NCBI GenBank assembly: GCA_031270145.1
Contig: JAISYD010000056.1
Coordinates: 1 to 7,218 of the forward strand
DNA: 7,218 bases
From: Planctomycetota bacterium
Lineage (GTDB): Bacteria; Planctomycetota; SZUA-567
Direction of reading: 5' to 3'
Shown here: positions 1-6,729 of the stretch, one piece after another
Position numbering within the stretch: position 1 is the first letter of the stretch
Layout: each line of letters opens with the position of its first letter
The notes under the pieces: model-generated
The model's database searches: none
Told to the model about the DNA's origin: nothing
The model's input: the letters and a program-made list of their open reading frames with translations, nothing else
Program-made: the position numbers and the translations under genes

Positions 1-859
1 GGGGATAACCGGCGGTTGGCCGGAGGTTTGGCAGCCGTTTCGCGAACCAGGCGTTGAGCCGCTCCATAAAACGCTCGCGGACATATTTTGCCGCCATGCT
101 GGCCAGGGCGACGGCAAAGGCGTCCCTATCCGCCTTGGCCTGAAAGCGGATTTCGGCCGCCGCTTCCCTCAATCTTAGACGGTAACGGGAAATGCCGGCG
201 CCGGTTTCCAAAACATCCAGCCAGACGCCGGGAAAGAGGCCGCCGAGAAAGGGCAGGTAATCGTTTCTGCCGCCCTGCTTGTCGACCAGGATCAACAACG
301 GCAGGCCGGAGAATCTTTCCACCAGGCGGACAAGATGTTTTCCGGTTTCCTTCAGCAACGCCTGATTTTTGTTCAAGCCGTTTGCGAAACGGCGGTTAAG
401 CGATGGTTCAAAAAGGCTCGCCGTCTCCAGGTGCGTCATTTTGACCTCGTTTCGCCTTAGTTCCGCCGCCAGGCGTTCCCCGGCTCTTGCCAAATGCTCC
501 GGCTCGACCGCGACCGGGAAATCGAGGCGCTGTATTTCATAACAATTATGCGGAGCCGGCGCGTTTTCATCGGCGCCGCTTATCTCCGGCGGCCGGATGG
601 AGCCATTGGCGGAGAGGGAAAATATCCCGACGCTTAGTTCCAGGGCGGCGATGCCGCCGGCCCGATGCGACAGCTTGCTGTCGGCCACCACCGGCAGAGG
701 CGAACGGCGGCCCGGGTCTTTCGCAACCGCTCCGGCGAGCCTCTCCCATGGCGAATCCGGCAACCAGCCGTCCGGTACGGCCAAGGCGGCCGAGGCGGTA
801 ATCAACGGTCCCAGGGTGGGTCCCAACCCGGCTTCGTCGATTCCGGCCAGGATCAACAT
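1..859 (-). CDS. Divergent RNase HII-like nuclease (3' end cut by window edge)
   Basis: The reading frame runs from an ATG at 859 off the left edge, giving 286 residues with no stop. RNase HII hallmarks appear in order: GIDEAGLGPTLGP at residues 6-18 (D8, E9), VADSKLS at 58-64, a third acidic residue at D193 (ILVDK), and KADRD at 242-246 followed by an ALASMAAKYVRERFM helix. This fits the metal-binding DEDD quartet of enzymes that cut the RNA strand of RNA-DNA hybrids. It is not an ordinary RNase HII. About 130 residues separate DSK from the third Asp, against roughly 70 in typical RnhB, and the DEAG loop reads GLGP rather than GRGP. The start overlaps the stop of the upstream ispH-ubiA gene by 7 bases, so translation is probably coupled. 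Nuclease activity is inferred from the motifs. It could be a relative with another nucleic-acid substrate. Confidence 0.8.
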   Translation of the reverse strand, partial: MLILAGIDEAGLGPTLGPLITASAALAVPDGWLPDSPWERLAGAVAKDPGRRSPLPVVADSKLSHRAGGIAALELSVGIFSLSANGSIRPPEISGADENAPAPHNCYEIQRLDFPVAVEPEHLARAGERLAAELRRNEVKMTHLETASLFEPSLNRRFANGLNKNQALLKETGKHLVRLVERFSGLPLLILVDKQGGRNDYLPFLGGLFPGVWLDVLETGAGISRYRLRLREAAAEIRFQAKADRDAFAVALASMAAKYVRERFMERLNAWFAKRLPNLRPTAGYP

Positions 860-2610
860 GCCTGTGCCCAGGCCGCCAGGGAGGCGACGATGACCGGGAT
901 GCCGGCAAGGACGCAAATGCCGTCCACCCCGGCTTGCAGCAGGATTGCGTCTGAAAGCGAACGGCGCCGCAGGAGCTCCAGCAGGAACAGACCCAAGCCG
1001 GGGGCCGCCGGAATGAAGGCGGCGGAAAGCAGCCAGGCCGTGGAGGCGCCGCCATGCCAGGCGGTTATGGCCAGGACGGCGACCGGCGCCAGGGCGGCCC
1101 CCAGTAGACACACGGTTGCCAGCTGTTTGGACGGTTCCGGCCCCAGACGGGAGGAAAGGGTGTCGATGCCAAGCAATCTGTCGCTTGCGATGTCATGCAG
1201 GTCGCGCACCATGGTTCCGCCTAGGCGGATCAGGAAAATAAAGAGCGGGACAAGGAGGCCGGGAACAAGCCGTTGGGCCTCCCAGGCCGGAGGTCCGGCC
1301 AGAATCAGGGTCCAGCCGGCCGGCATGGCCCAGTGGTGCGGATTGAAGGCGAGGCGTATTTTCGCAATAAAGGCGGGCGTACGGCTGGCCGGGACGGCGT
1401 AAAGCGCGGCGGCGATGCAAGCGCTCAGGAAAAGCGCGAAAACCGCGCCTCCCTCGCCGGCGGCCAGGATCAGTCCCGCTCCCGCGGCCAACCAGGCCGC
1501 CAGGAGCAATCTTCCCCTTCGGGCCTGATAATACGAGTCGATGGGGGAAAGGCGGGCCGCCGCCGGATTCTTTGGCAGACGGCGGTTCAGGATATGGGCA
1601 AAAAAAACATACCCGGCCCCGGCGATGATCAAGGGCGGAGCCGGCGAGGTCAGCAATAGCTGTTGTGCCGCCAAGGCCAGGCCGGCCGCCGCCAAGGCGG
1701 TTGACAGGCGGCTTTCGATCAGGAAATGCGCCAGCCGGAAGAGACGGTCGCCGGGACAGGGTTGGCCCAGGCGGCGCAGGCGATTCACCACCTCCTGGGT
1801 GATCCAGCCTGGCGTACTGGCCCCGGCGGTGACGGCGGCGACGCGGAACGCGGCGAAGTCGCCGGGACGGAGATCCTCGGCCGTTTCCACCAGCCTTGTC
1901 GGCTTTCCGGCGGCAAGGCCGGCTTCGGCCAGGCGGCGGGTGTTGGCGCTGTGGCGGCCTCCCACCACCACCAGGATATCGGCGGCGGCGGACAGTCTTT
2001 CCGCCTCGTCTTGGCGATCCCTGGTGGCCTGGCAGATGCTGTCCGCGATTCGGCAATCCGGAAAACGCCTAGTCAGGGCGGCGGCCATTTCTCCAAACAG
2101 TTTGGCGTTGAAAGTGGTTTGGGCCAGGAGTACAATGCCCTCCTCCGCCGTTTCCTTTTCCAGGGCGTCGATTTCCGCGAGGCTGGAGACGATGCGGCAA
2201 CGCGGCCCGGCCTCGCCCGCCACCGCCAGGGTTTCGGGGTGGCTGGGATCGGCGGCGATGACGATGGTTTCGCCCCTGGCGGCCGCTTCGCGGACCAGGC
2301 GCTGGTTCCTGGCCACATGGACGCAGGTGGCGTCGATTATTCGACAACCGGCCTCAAGCCAACGGCGGCGGCGTTCCGGGGCAATGCCGTGGGCGCGGAT
2401 CAGCACCTGTCCGCCGTCCGGAGCATTGACCGCGGCCGGCCCGGAAAGGATGCCGATGCCCCGAAGCGAGAGGAGGTTAAGAGCCTGGTCATTGTGCACC
2501 AACGGCCCGTCGGCCGATAGTTTCCCCTTTTCGGCCGCGCTCAAGGCGGTGCGGATGGCGCGTTTCACGCCATCGCAGAAGCCGGAATTTTTTGCCAGCA
2601 GCACTTTCAC
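853..2610 (-). CDS. ispH: IspH-UbiA fusion: HMBPP reductase with C-terminal prenyltransferase domain
   Basis: Numbering here is from an upstream in-frame GTG at 2658; subtract 16 for the preferred GTG at 2610, where the product begins MKVLLAKNSGFC like other IspH proteins (585 aa). Residues 17-300 are IspH, the 4Fe-4S enzyme that makes IPP and DMAPP from HMBPP in the MEP pathway. The cluster cysteines C28, C112 and C209 are present, as are H55 (VHND), H90 (RAHG), HPE 140-142, QTT 180-182, S237/N239 (GGRHSANT) and S281 (AGAST). Residues about 305-601 form a hydrophobic domain with some eight membrane segments and DLHDIASD at 486-493, the second Asp-rich motif of UbiA prenyltransferases. Ordinary IspH is about 280-320 aa and soluble, so this is a true fusion in one uninterrupted frame. 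The GTG at 2658 lies next to the predicted transcription start, which favours 2610. The prenyl acceptor is unknown. Confidence 0.93.
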   Translation of the reverse strand: MKVLLAKNSGFCDGVKRAIRTALSAAEKGKLSADGPLVHNDQALNLLSLRGIGILSGPAAVNAPDGGQVLIRAHGIAPERRRRWLEAGCRIIDATCVHVARNQRLVREAAARGETIVIAADPSHPETLAVAGEAGPRCRIVSSLAEIDALEKETAEEGIVLLAQTTFNAKLFGEMAAALTRRFPDCRIADSICQATRDRQDEAERLSAAADILVVVGGRHSANTRRLAEAGLAAGKPTRLVETAEDLRPGDFAAFRVAAVTAGASTPGWITQEVVNRLRRLGQPCPGDRLFRLAHFLIESRLSTALAAAGLALAAQQLLLTSPAPPLIIAGAGYVFFAHILNRRLPKNPAAARLSPIDSYYQARRGRLLLAAWLAAGAGLILAAGEGGAVFALFLSACIAAALYAVPASRTPAFIAKIRLAFNPHHWAMPAGWTLILAGPPAWEAQRLVPGLLVPLFIFLIRLGGTMVRDLHDIASDRLLGIDTLSSRLGPEPSKQLATVCLLGAALAPVAVLAITAWHGGASTAWLLSAAFIPAAPGLGLFLLELLRRRSLSDAILLQAGVDGICVLAGIPVIVASLAAWAQAC

Positions 2611-2666
2611 GTATGTTATCCGTCCATCCGCTAAAGAACGCGGCTTCTTTTCGCGCACCGTTCGCT

Positions 2667-2672
2667 ATTATA
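2667..2672 (-). promoter_or_regulatory. -10 element of a probable ispH-ubiA promoter
   Basis: On the minus strand this reads TATAAT, a perfect sigma70 -10 box. No good -35 hexamer sits at normal spacing: 17 bases upstream reads ATGCAT, and a TTGTCC is only 12 bases away. Transcription would begin near 2660. That leaves a leader of about 50 bases before the GTG at 2610, with a purine-rich GGACGGAT stretch as a possible ribosome site. The upstream GTG at 2658 would then be almost leaderless. Confidence 0.5.
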
Positions 2673-2737
2673 CGGGTTTTCAGCGGACAATGCATCCAGG
2701 CAAAACATAAAGCGGCTTCGCGGCGACAAAAATATAA

Positions 2738-2765
2738 TTGACTGCCGGATATATTTTCTTATACT
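2738..2765 (+). promoter_or_regulatory. Sigma70-type promoter of tRNA-Phe
   Basis: The -35 box TTGACT (2738-2743) and -10 box TATACT (2760-2765) are separated by 16 bases, in a locally AT-rich stretch inside a GC-rich region. Each box differs from consensus at one position. The expected start near 2772 is about five bases before the mature tRNA 5' end, as is usual for a short tRNA leader. Confidence 0.7.
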
Positions 2766-2776
2766 GGCGTCTCTTC

Positions 2777-2852
2777 GCTGGGGTAGCTCAGCTGGTAGAG
2801 CACGGCCCTGAAAAGGCCGGTGTCGGCAGTTCAACTCTGCCCCCCAGCACCA
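2777..2852 (+). tRNA. trnF: tRNA-Phe (anticodon GAA)
   Basis: A complete 76-base cloverleaf can be folded by eye. The acceptor stem GCTGGGG pairs with CCCCAGC (2842-2848), followed by discriminator A and an encoded CCA (2850-2852). The D arm is GCTC/GAGC. The anticodon stem CGGCC/GGCCG holds the 7-base loop CTGAAAA, so positions 34-36 read GAA, decoding phenylalanine UUC/UUU. The variable loop is GTGTC, and the T arm is GGCAG/CTGCC with loop TTCAACT. The gene has its own promoter upstream and an intrinsic terminator directly downstream, so it appears to be a single-gene transcription unit. Its neighbour tilS modifies tRNA-Ile, not tRNA-Phe, so adjacency does not imply a shared substrate. Confidence 0.97.
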
Positions 2853-2861
2853 TTGCCGCCA

Positions 2862-2891
2862 AAGCCTTCCCTTGCGGGAAGGCTTCTTTTT
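2862..2891 (+). terminator. Intrinsic terminator of tRNA-Phe
   Basis: A perfect 10-bp stem, AAGCCTTCCC (2862-2871) with GGGAAGGCTT (2876-2885), has a four-base TTGC loop. It is followed by a C and five T's (2887-2891), the form of a strong Rho-independent terminator, nine bases after the CCA end. It ends 31 bases before the tilS start. tilS must therefore rely on read-through or on a promoter inside this short gap. Confidence 0.9.
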
Positions 2892-2922
2892 CAAGTTCCA
2901 CGCCACCGGGGAAAACCAGGTC

Positions 2923-4362
2923 ATGACCGGTCTTTTTTTCAATGCCCTGGAACGCATCCTGATTGCGGCCGGAAACCCGGATAAAATCATCGCCGCCCTT
3001 TCCGGAGGCATTGATTCGGTTGTTCTGCTGCATCTTCTTTGCCTCTGGCGGGAAAGCCGATCCTCCCGGCCATATATCGTCGCCGCCCACCTCAATCATG
3101 GCTTGCGGGGAGAGGCGGCGCGGGAGGACCAGGAGTTTTCCCGAGGGTTCGCCGAGAGGCTGGGAGTGGATTTCGTCTGCCGGGACGCCGACGTCGGGGG
3201 GATGGCGCGGGATGCGGGGATGGGGCTTGAGCAGGCTGGGAGGCTGCTGCGGCAGCGTTTTTTCAGCGATCTTTCCCTGTCCGGAAACGCCATCGTCCTG
3301 ACCGGCCATCATGCCGGCGATCAGGTGGAAACCATTCTCATGTGTCTATGTCGCGGCGCCCATCGGCGGGGGCTGGGCGGTATGCGCGAATTCACCATTA
3401 TGCCGGTTCCGCCGGATCGCCGGATCGCCATTGGCCGGCCGCTTTTAGGGTTCAGCCGCGGGAAAATAGCCCTTCATGCCCATGCGTACCGGCTTGAATG
3501 GCGCGAAGACGCCAGCAATTCCGAACTGGCTTTTGTCCGGAACCGCGTCCGCCACAAGGTGATTCCGCTATTGGATGCCTTGTTGCCGGGGGTTGGCGAA
3601 CGGCTGCTGGTACGGGCGGCGGCGCTGGCCCGGGAGGAGGATGAATTGGTTCGGCAAGGGGAGGAACTGGCCAGACGTTTTTCCCGAAGGGAGGCGGGCG
3701 GTCGTTTCCTGGCGTTGCCGGAGGGCATTTTTTTTCAATCGGAGAGCCTCAATTACGTTCTTCGCCAAGTGTTGGAGGAGGAAACGGGCGGGAGGCTGGC
3801 GGACGCGAGCGTTCTTTCGCGATTGGCCGAATTGGCTATAAACGGCAATCCGGGCCAGGCCCTTGCGTTGCCGGGCCGTCTTCAGGCCCGCCGCGAGCGG
3901 GCGGGCGTTTTTTTCCATTTTCCCGAAAAATCGCTTGAAAATGCCGGGGTTGAGATCATCCTGCCCGAGCCTCCCTTCGCCATTTCGGCTGCCGGTTTTG
4001 CGGTTGCGGCCGAATGGCGGCCAATCGCCGGGCCGCCTCCTCTGGCGGATTCCCGGGATCCCGGCGTGGAGTGGCTGAATCCGCTTGGCGTCGGCTGGCC
4101 CTTATGTCTCCGTTCGCCCCGCAGGGGTGAGCGTTTCCAGCCGCTGGGCGCCCCGGGCAGCCGGAAAATCCAGGATATTCTGGTGGATATGAAAGTGCCA
4201 CGGCATCGCCGGAATCTCCCCATAGTGTTGGCCGATTCCATCGGTCCGCTTTGGCTCTGGCCTTGCCGCCTGGCCCACCGGGTCCGGTTGGATGGCGGCC
4301 GGTTGCTTCAAGCTCTCAGGGTGAGCATCAGGGAGGAGGCGCCGGGGAAGCCGGAAAGGTAA
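2923..4362 (+). CDS. tilS: tRNA(Ile)-lysidine synthase TilS
   Basis: The 479-residue product has full-length TilS architecture. TilS uses ATP and lysine to convert C34 of tRNA-Ile(CAU) to lysidine, which changes its codon reading from AUG to AUA and its charging from Met to Ile. The PP-loop ATP site SGGIDS is at residues 27-32, AHLNHGLRGE at 55-64, GHHAGDQVET near 128-137, and the WREDASNSELAFVRNRVRH segment follows. The C-terminal domain begins near residue 396 (LRSPRRGERFQPLG, then a KVPRHRR segment). The start is the ATG at 2923. The frame stays open upstream to 2872, but that part lies in the tRNA terminator. Ribosome-site spacing is poor; only a GGGG 11 bases upstream is visible. One oddity is AGDQ where the family usually has ADDQ or LDDQ. 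The 3' end overlaps the opposing pseudouridine synthase gene by 55 bases. Confidence 0.95.
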   Translation: MTGLFFNALERILIAAGNPDKIIAALSGGIDSVVLLHLLCLWRESRSSRPYIVAAHLNHGLRGEAAREDQEFSRGFAERLGVDFVCRDADVGGMARDAGMGLEQAGRLLRQRFFSDLSLSGNAIVLTGHHAGDQVETILMCLCRGAHRRGLGGMREFTIMPVPPDRRIAIGRPLLGFSRGKIALHAHAYRLEWREDASNSELAFVRNRVRHKVIPLLDALLPGVGERLLVRAAALAREEDELVRQGEELARRFSRREAGGRFLALPEGIFFQSESLNYVLRQVLEEETGGRLADASVLSRLAELAINGNPGQALALPGRLQARRERAGVFFHFPEKSLENAGVEIILPEPPFAISAAGFAVAAEWRPIAGPPPLADSRDPGVEWLNPLGVGWPLCLRSPRRGERFQPLGAPGSRKIQDILVDMKVPRHRRNLPIVLADSIGPLWLWPCRLAHRVRLDGGRLLQALRVSIREEAPGKPER

Positions 4363-5066
4363 TCCCGCCAATGTTCCGGCGGCGGCGCCGACAGTTCCAG
4401 CGGCTCGCGCCGCGTAGGATGCGTGAACGTTATCCGCCAGGCGTGGAGGAGCACCGCCCGGCCGCCGGATACCGGGGTCGGGCGGGCCGGGCGGCCGCCG
4501 GAGCCATAGCGGAAATCGCCCGCCACCGGCAGGCCGATTTGCGCCAGTTGGCAGCGGATTTGGTGTTTGACGCCGGTTAGGAGGTTCACTTCCAGAAGGG
4601 AACGCCCTCTGTCGGCATCAACGGAAAGTACCCGGTAGGACAGTCTGGCCTCGCGGGCGCCCGGGAAACCGGCGGCGACTGGACGCATGTTGCCGTTCCC
4701 GGCTTGGGCCAGCCAGTCGCGGCATTCGCCGCCTTTTCGGGAGGCGGCAAGGCCTTCGACTATGGCCAGGTAGGTTTTTTTTACCTCCCGCTTGCGGAAT
4801 GCCTCGGACAGGCGTTTGGCCGCCTTGCCGGTGCGGGCAAGGAGAACCAGGCCGCTGGTTGGCCGATCCAGCCTATGCAAAAGCGACAAATGGACTTCGC
4901 CGGGCTTGGCCAGTTCGAGCCGGACATAATCCTTCGCCAGTTCGATTAGCGATGGATCGCCCGAGGCGTCCGGCTGGCTTGGCAGGCCTGACGGCTTGGC
5001 GACCGCCAACAGATGGTTGTCGAGATAAATGGGGCGAAGGCGGGTTTCGGCGTTGCCGCTTTTCAT
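4308..5066 (-). CDS. RluA-family RNA pseudouridine synthase
   Basis: The 252-residue product isomerises uridine to pseudouridine in rRNA or tRNA. Family landmarks are HLLAVAKPSGLPSQP near residues 18-32, HRLDRPTSG at 64-72 with catalytic D67, KKTYLAIVEG at 96-105, LLTGVKHQIRCQLAQIGLP at 162-180 with GDFRYG at 183-188, and LLHAWRITFTHP at 206-217. There is no N-terminal S4 RNA-binding domain, so it resembles the short RluA/TruC-type members more than RluC or RluD. Which uridine it modifies cannot be read from sequence. The ATG at 5066 has a GGAAAG ribosome site eight bases upstream. The last 55 bases overlap the end of tilS in antiparallel, so the two messages share complementary 3' ends. Confidence 0.93.
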   Translation of the reverse strand: MKSGNAETRLRPIYLDNHLLAVAKPSGLPSQPDASGDPSLIELAKDYVRLELAKPGEVHLSLLHRLDRPTSGLVLLARTGKAAKRLSEAFRKREVKKTYLAIVEGLAASRKGGECRDWLAQAGNGNMRPVAAGFPGAREARLSYRVLSVDADRGRSLLEVNLLTGVKHQIRCQLAQIGLPVAGDFRYGSGGRPARPTPVSGGRAVLLHAWRITFTHPTRREPLELSAPPPEHWRDYLSGFPGASSLMLTLRA

Positions 5067-5104
5067 CGGCGCGTCTTTCCGTAAAATGGGGCGTCAAGCG
5101 GGCA

Positions 5105-5132
5105 ATTAAAGCGTTCGGCGGCGATTTGTAAA
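5105..5132 (-). promoter_or_regulatory. Candidate promoter of the RluA-family gene
   Basis: On the minus strand TTTACA (5127-5132) and TTTAAT (5105-5110) are spaced by 16 bases; each matches five of six sigma70 consensus bases. Transcription would start near 5098, giving a leader of about 32 bases that contains the GGAAAG ribosome site. The assignment is by eye only. Confidence 0.45.
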
Positions 5133-5195
5133 GCCGGCTTCCAATAAATCGCGGTTGACCTGGCCGGGAAATGGTCGGCGGAAAACGGACAAGCC

Positions 5196-6065
5196 ATGAA
5201 AAATGCGGGGAAGAAAAATCGCCGAGACCGGAATTTCGCCAGCCGGGGAGCCTCGCGGGGACGCCATGCCGGGACGATGGGAGAGAGGGGCGGGGCGCAA
5301 TCGGCGGACCGCGGGGGATCGGCCGAGCGGATAACCCCCAACCGGCGGCGGGGCTTTGCCGGTGGAACCCGGCCCTACGATTATTCCTTTTACGAGTCGG
5401 AACCGGCGACGCCGGAATATCTGGCCCGGCTTTTCGTCAGGCATCGTTTTGCGGCGACGCCGGCGCAGCTTGATCGCTTCTGGATATACTATGATTTGTT
5501 GCGCCGGAAAAACGCCAGCCTTGATTTGACCCGCATCATGGGGATTGAAGCCACGACGCTTAAGCATTTCATCGATTCGGCGCTGATTCTCAACTGGTTC
5601 GAGCCGGTGGGGCCGGTGCTCGACATTGGCAGCGGACCCGGTTTTCCCGGGCTGCCGCTGGCGATCCTGCGCGAGGAAACCGAGTTCGTCCTGGCCGAAA
5701 GCCGGGCCAAGCGGGTGGGTTTCCTCCGGGAAGCCGTCTCGCTCATGCGGATGAGGAACGTCACGATTTTCCCCCATTCGGTGCGGGAGGATTCGCCCCT
5801 GGGGATGGATTGCGGAATTCCGGTGGGGGATGTGGTTACCCGGGCGCTTGAGACCATGACATTGACGCTTGGAAGGGTTCTGCCCTTCATCAATCCGGGC
5901 CGGCAAGTGGTTTTTCTGAAGGGGCCGGATTGCGACGCCGAGATTTCCGGGGCGCTGGCGTCCTTCCCCGGCATTTACGAATTGGCGGGAGATGTCGAAT
6001 ACTCTCTGCCTGGCACGGACCAAAGACGGAGGCTGCCCCGTTTCCGGAAGTTGCCGATATTTTAG
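5196..6065 (+). CDS. rsmG: 16S rRNA (guanine-527-N7)-methyltransferase RsmG with extended N-terminus
   Basis: RsmG (GidB) transfers a methyl group from S-adenosylmethionine to N7 of G527 in the 530 loop of 16S rRNA. In this 289-residue product, the RsmG region starts near residue 70. It shows LRRKNASLDLTRI at 102-114, KHFIDS at 123-128, the SAM-binding loop VLDIGSGPGFPGLPLAI at 141-157, AKRVGFL at 171-177, VTRALE at 214-219 and VVFLKG at 238-243. RsmG proteins are usually about 210 aa. The extra 60-65 N-terminal residues are rich in Arg, Gly and Ser (16 basic against 4 acidic in the first 60, with two RGG triplets) and look disordered. The only other in-frame ATG before the domain, at 5277, would still leave an extension of about 40 residues. 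The ATG at 5196 has a weak GGA seven bases upstream. No clear promoter is visible. Confidence 0.93.
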   Translation: MKNAGKKNRRDRNFASRGASRGRHAGTMGERGGAQSADRGGSAERITPNRRRGFAGGTRPYDYSFYESEPATPEYLARLFVRHRFAATPAQLDRFWIYYDLLRRKNASLDLTRIMGIEATTLKHFIDSALILNWFEPVGPVLDIGSGPGFPGLPLAILREETEFVLAESRAKRVGFLREAVSLMRMRNVTIFPHSVREDSPLGMDCGIPVGDVVTRALETMTLTLGRVLPFINPGRQVVFLKGPDCDAEISGALASFPGIYELAGDVEYSLPGTDQRRRLPRFRKLPIF

Positions 6066-6165
6066 GCCGGTTGGGCATGCTTATTTCTCCAGCGCCGGAA
6101 GATTGCCGTTTCCTCCGGCGTTATGCTTGCCGTGTGGATGACATGCGGCAGGCTGGCGCCGTTTT

Positions 6166-6717
6166 ATGCCAATGGCGGTTCAAAAGGGTCTCAATCGCCT
6201 TTGGGCTATCGCCGACGGCTCCCGCTTGGGCATGAACGCTTTTCTGGCCCTGGCCCAGGCGGCCAAGAACAACGGCGGCGGCCTGGACATCTGCTTCCTG
6301 GGAGGATTGGAAGTGGACTGCCGCGGCAACGTCAACGCCCACCAGTCGACTTCCGGCTATGTGGGAATCGGCGGTTTCGCGAACATCACCCACGCCACCC
6401 GCACCATAGTCTTCCGTCTCACCTTCACCGCCAAGGGCCTGGCGGAGCGCCGGCGCGGCGGGGAGGTGGAAATCGTCCGCGAGGGTACGATTCCCAAGTT
6501 CAAACGGGAAATCTCGGCCATAAGTTTTTCGGCGAAAAACGCCCGCCGGAAAGGGCAGCGGGTACTGTACGTGACGGAACGATGCGTCTTCGAGCTCGCT
6601 GCCGAGGGTCTTAGGCTGCTGGAAACGTATCCCGGCGTCGATCCTGAACGGGACATAGCCAGGCTCCTCGATTTCCGAATGGAATCCTCGGCGGCGCATT
6701 CCGGAAGAGACGGATGA
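6166..6717 (+). pseudogene. C-terminal remnant of a propionate/acetate-type CoA-transferase
   Basis: The 183-residue frame matches the end of family I CoA-transferases of the Pct/YdiF type, which move CoA between short-chain acids and are normally about 520 aa. Recognisable pieces are NGGGLDICFLGGLEVDCRGNVN at 36-57 (split here as NGGGLDICFLGG and LEVDCRGNVN), GGFANIT at 69-75, TIVFRLTFTAKGL at 80-92, and GQRVLYVTERCVFEL at 130-144, then a typical PGVDPERDI tail. About 330 N-terminal residues are missing, and a TGA at 6139-6141 closes the frame upstream. The first glutamate is E49, so the catalytic Glu that forms the CoA thioester is absent. Residues 1-35 do not resemble the family. There is no good ribosome site. 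I read it as a decayed or transferred fragment; an expressed orphan protein is possible, but not an active transferase alone. Confidence 0.75.
6170..6181. repeat. 12-base direct repeat, left copy
   Basis: CAATGGCGGTTC occurs here and again, identically, at 6730-6741. The pair brackets the CoA-transferase remnant 560 bases apart: this copy sits at the start of its reading frame and the other lies 13 bases after its stop. It may be a recombination scar or coincidence. Confidence 0.5.
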
Positions 6718-6729
6718 GGGACATTCTTT

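Noticed and set aside
88..801. Plus-strand frames at 88-399 and 487-801
   Set aside because: They are antisense to the RNase HII-like gene, Arg/Pro-rich, and lack motifs.
1541..2710. A 389-residue open frame on plus opposite ispH-ubiA, with others at 1726-2520 and 1273-1659
   Set aside because: They are antisense to a protein with intact catalytic motifs, have low-complexity Arg/Ala/Gly/Pro composition, and match no family. Long antisense frames are expected in GC-rich coding DNA.
2872..2922. N-terminal extension of TilS to a TTG at 2872
   Set aside because: It would begin inside the tRNA-Phe terminator loop, and the 17 extra residues have no counterpart in TilS proteins.
2631..3095. Minus frame containing GAELNCRHRPFQGRALP, and plus frame 2738-2926 containing GVAQLVEHGPEKAGVGSS
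   Set aside because: These are conceptual translations of the two strands of the tRNA-Phe gene, a well-known source of spurious proteins.
5155..5183. TTGACC at 5155-5160 as a -35 box for rsmG
   Set aside because: The hexamer 17 bases downstream is GCGGAA, and no acceptable -10 lies at 15-19 base spacing.
6066..6165. A frameshifted upstream part of the CoA-transferase that would make a simple pseudogene
   Set aside because: None of the three plus frames between rsmG and 6166 gives convincing CoA-transferase sequence or the catalytic ExG motif, and there is room for only about 30 residues, so the N-terminal part is absent rather than frameshifted.
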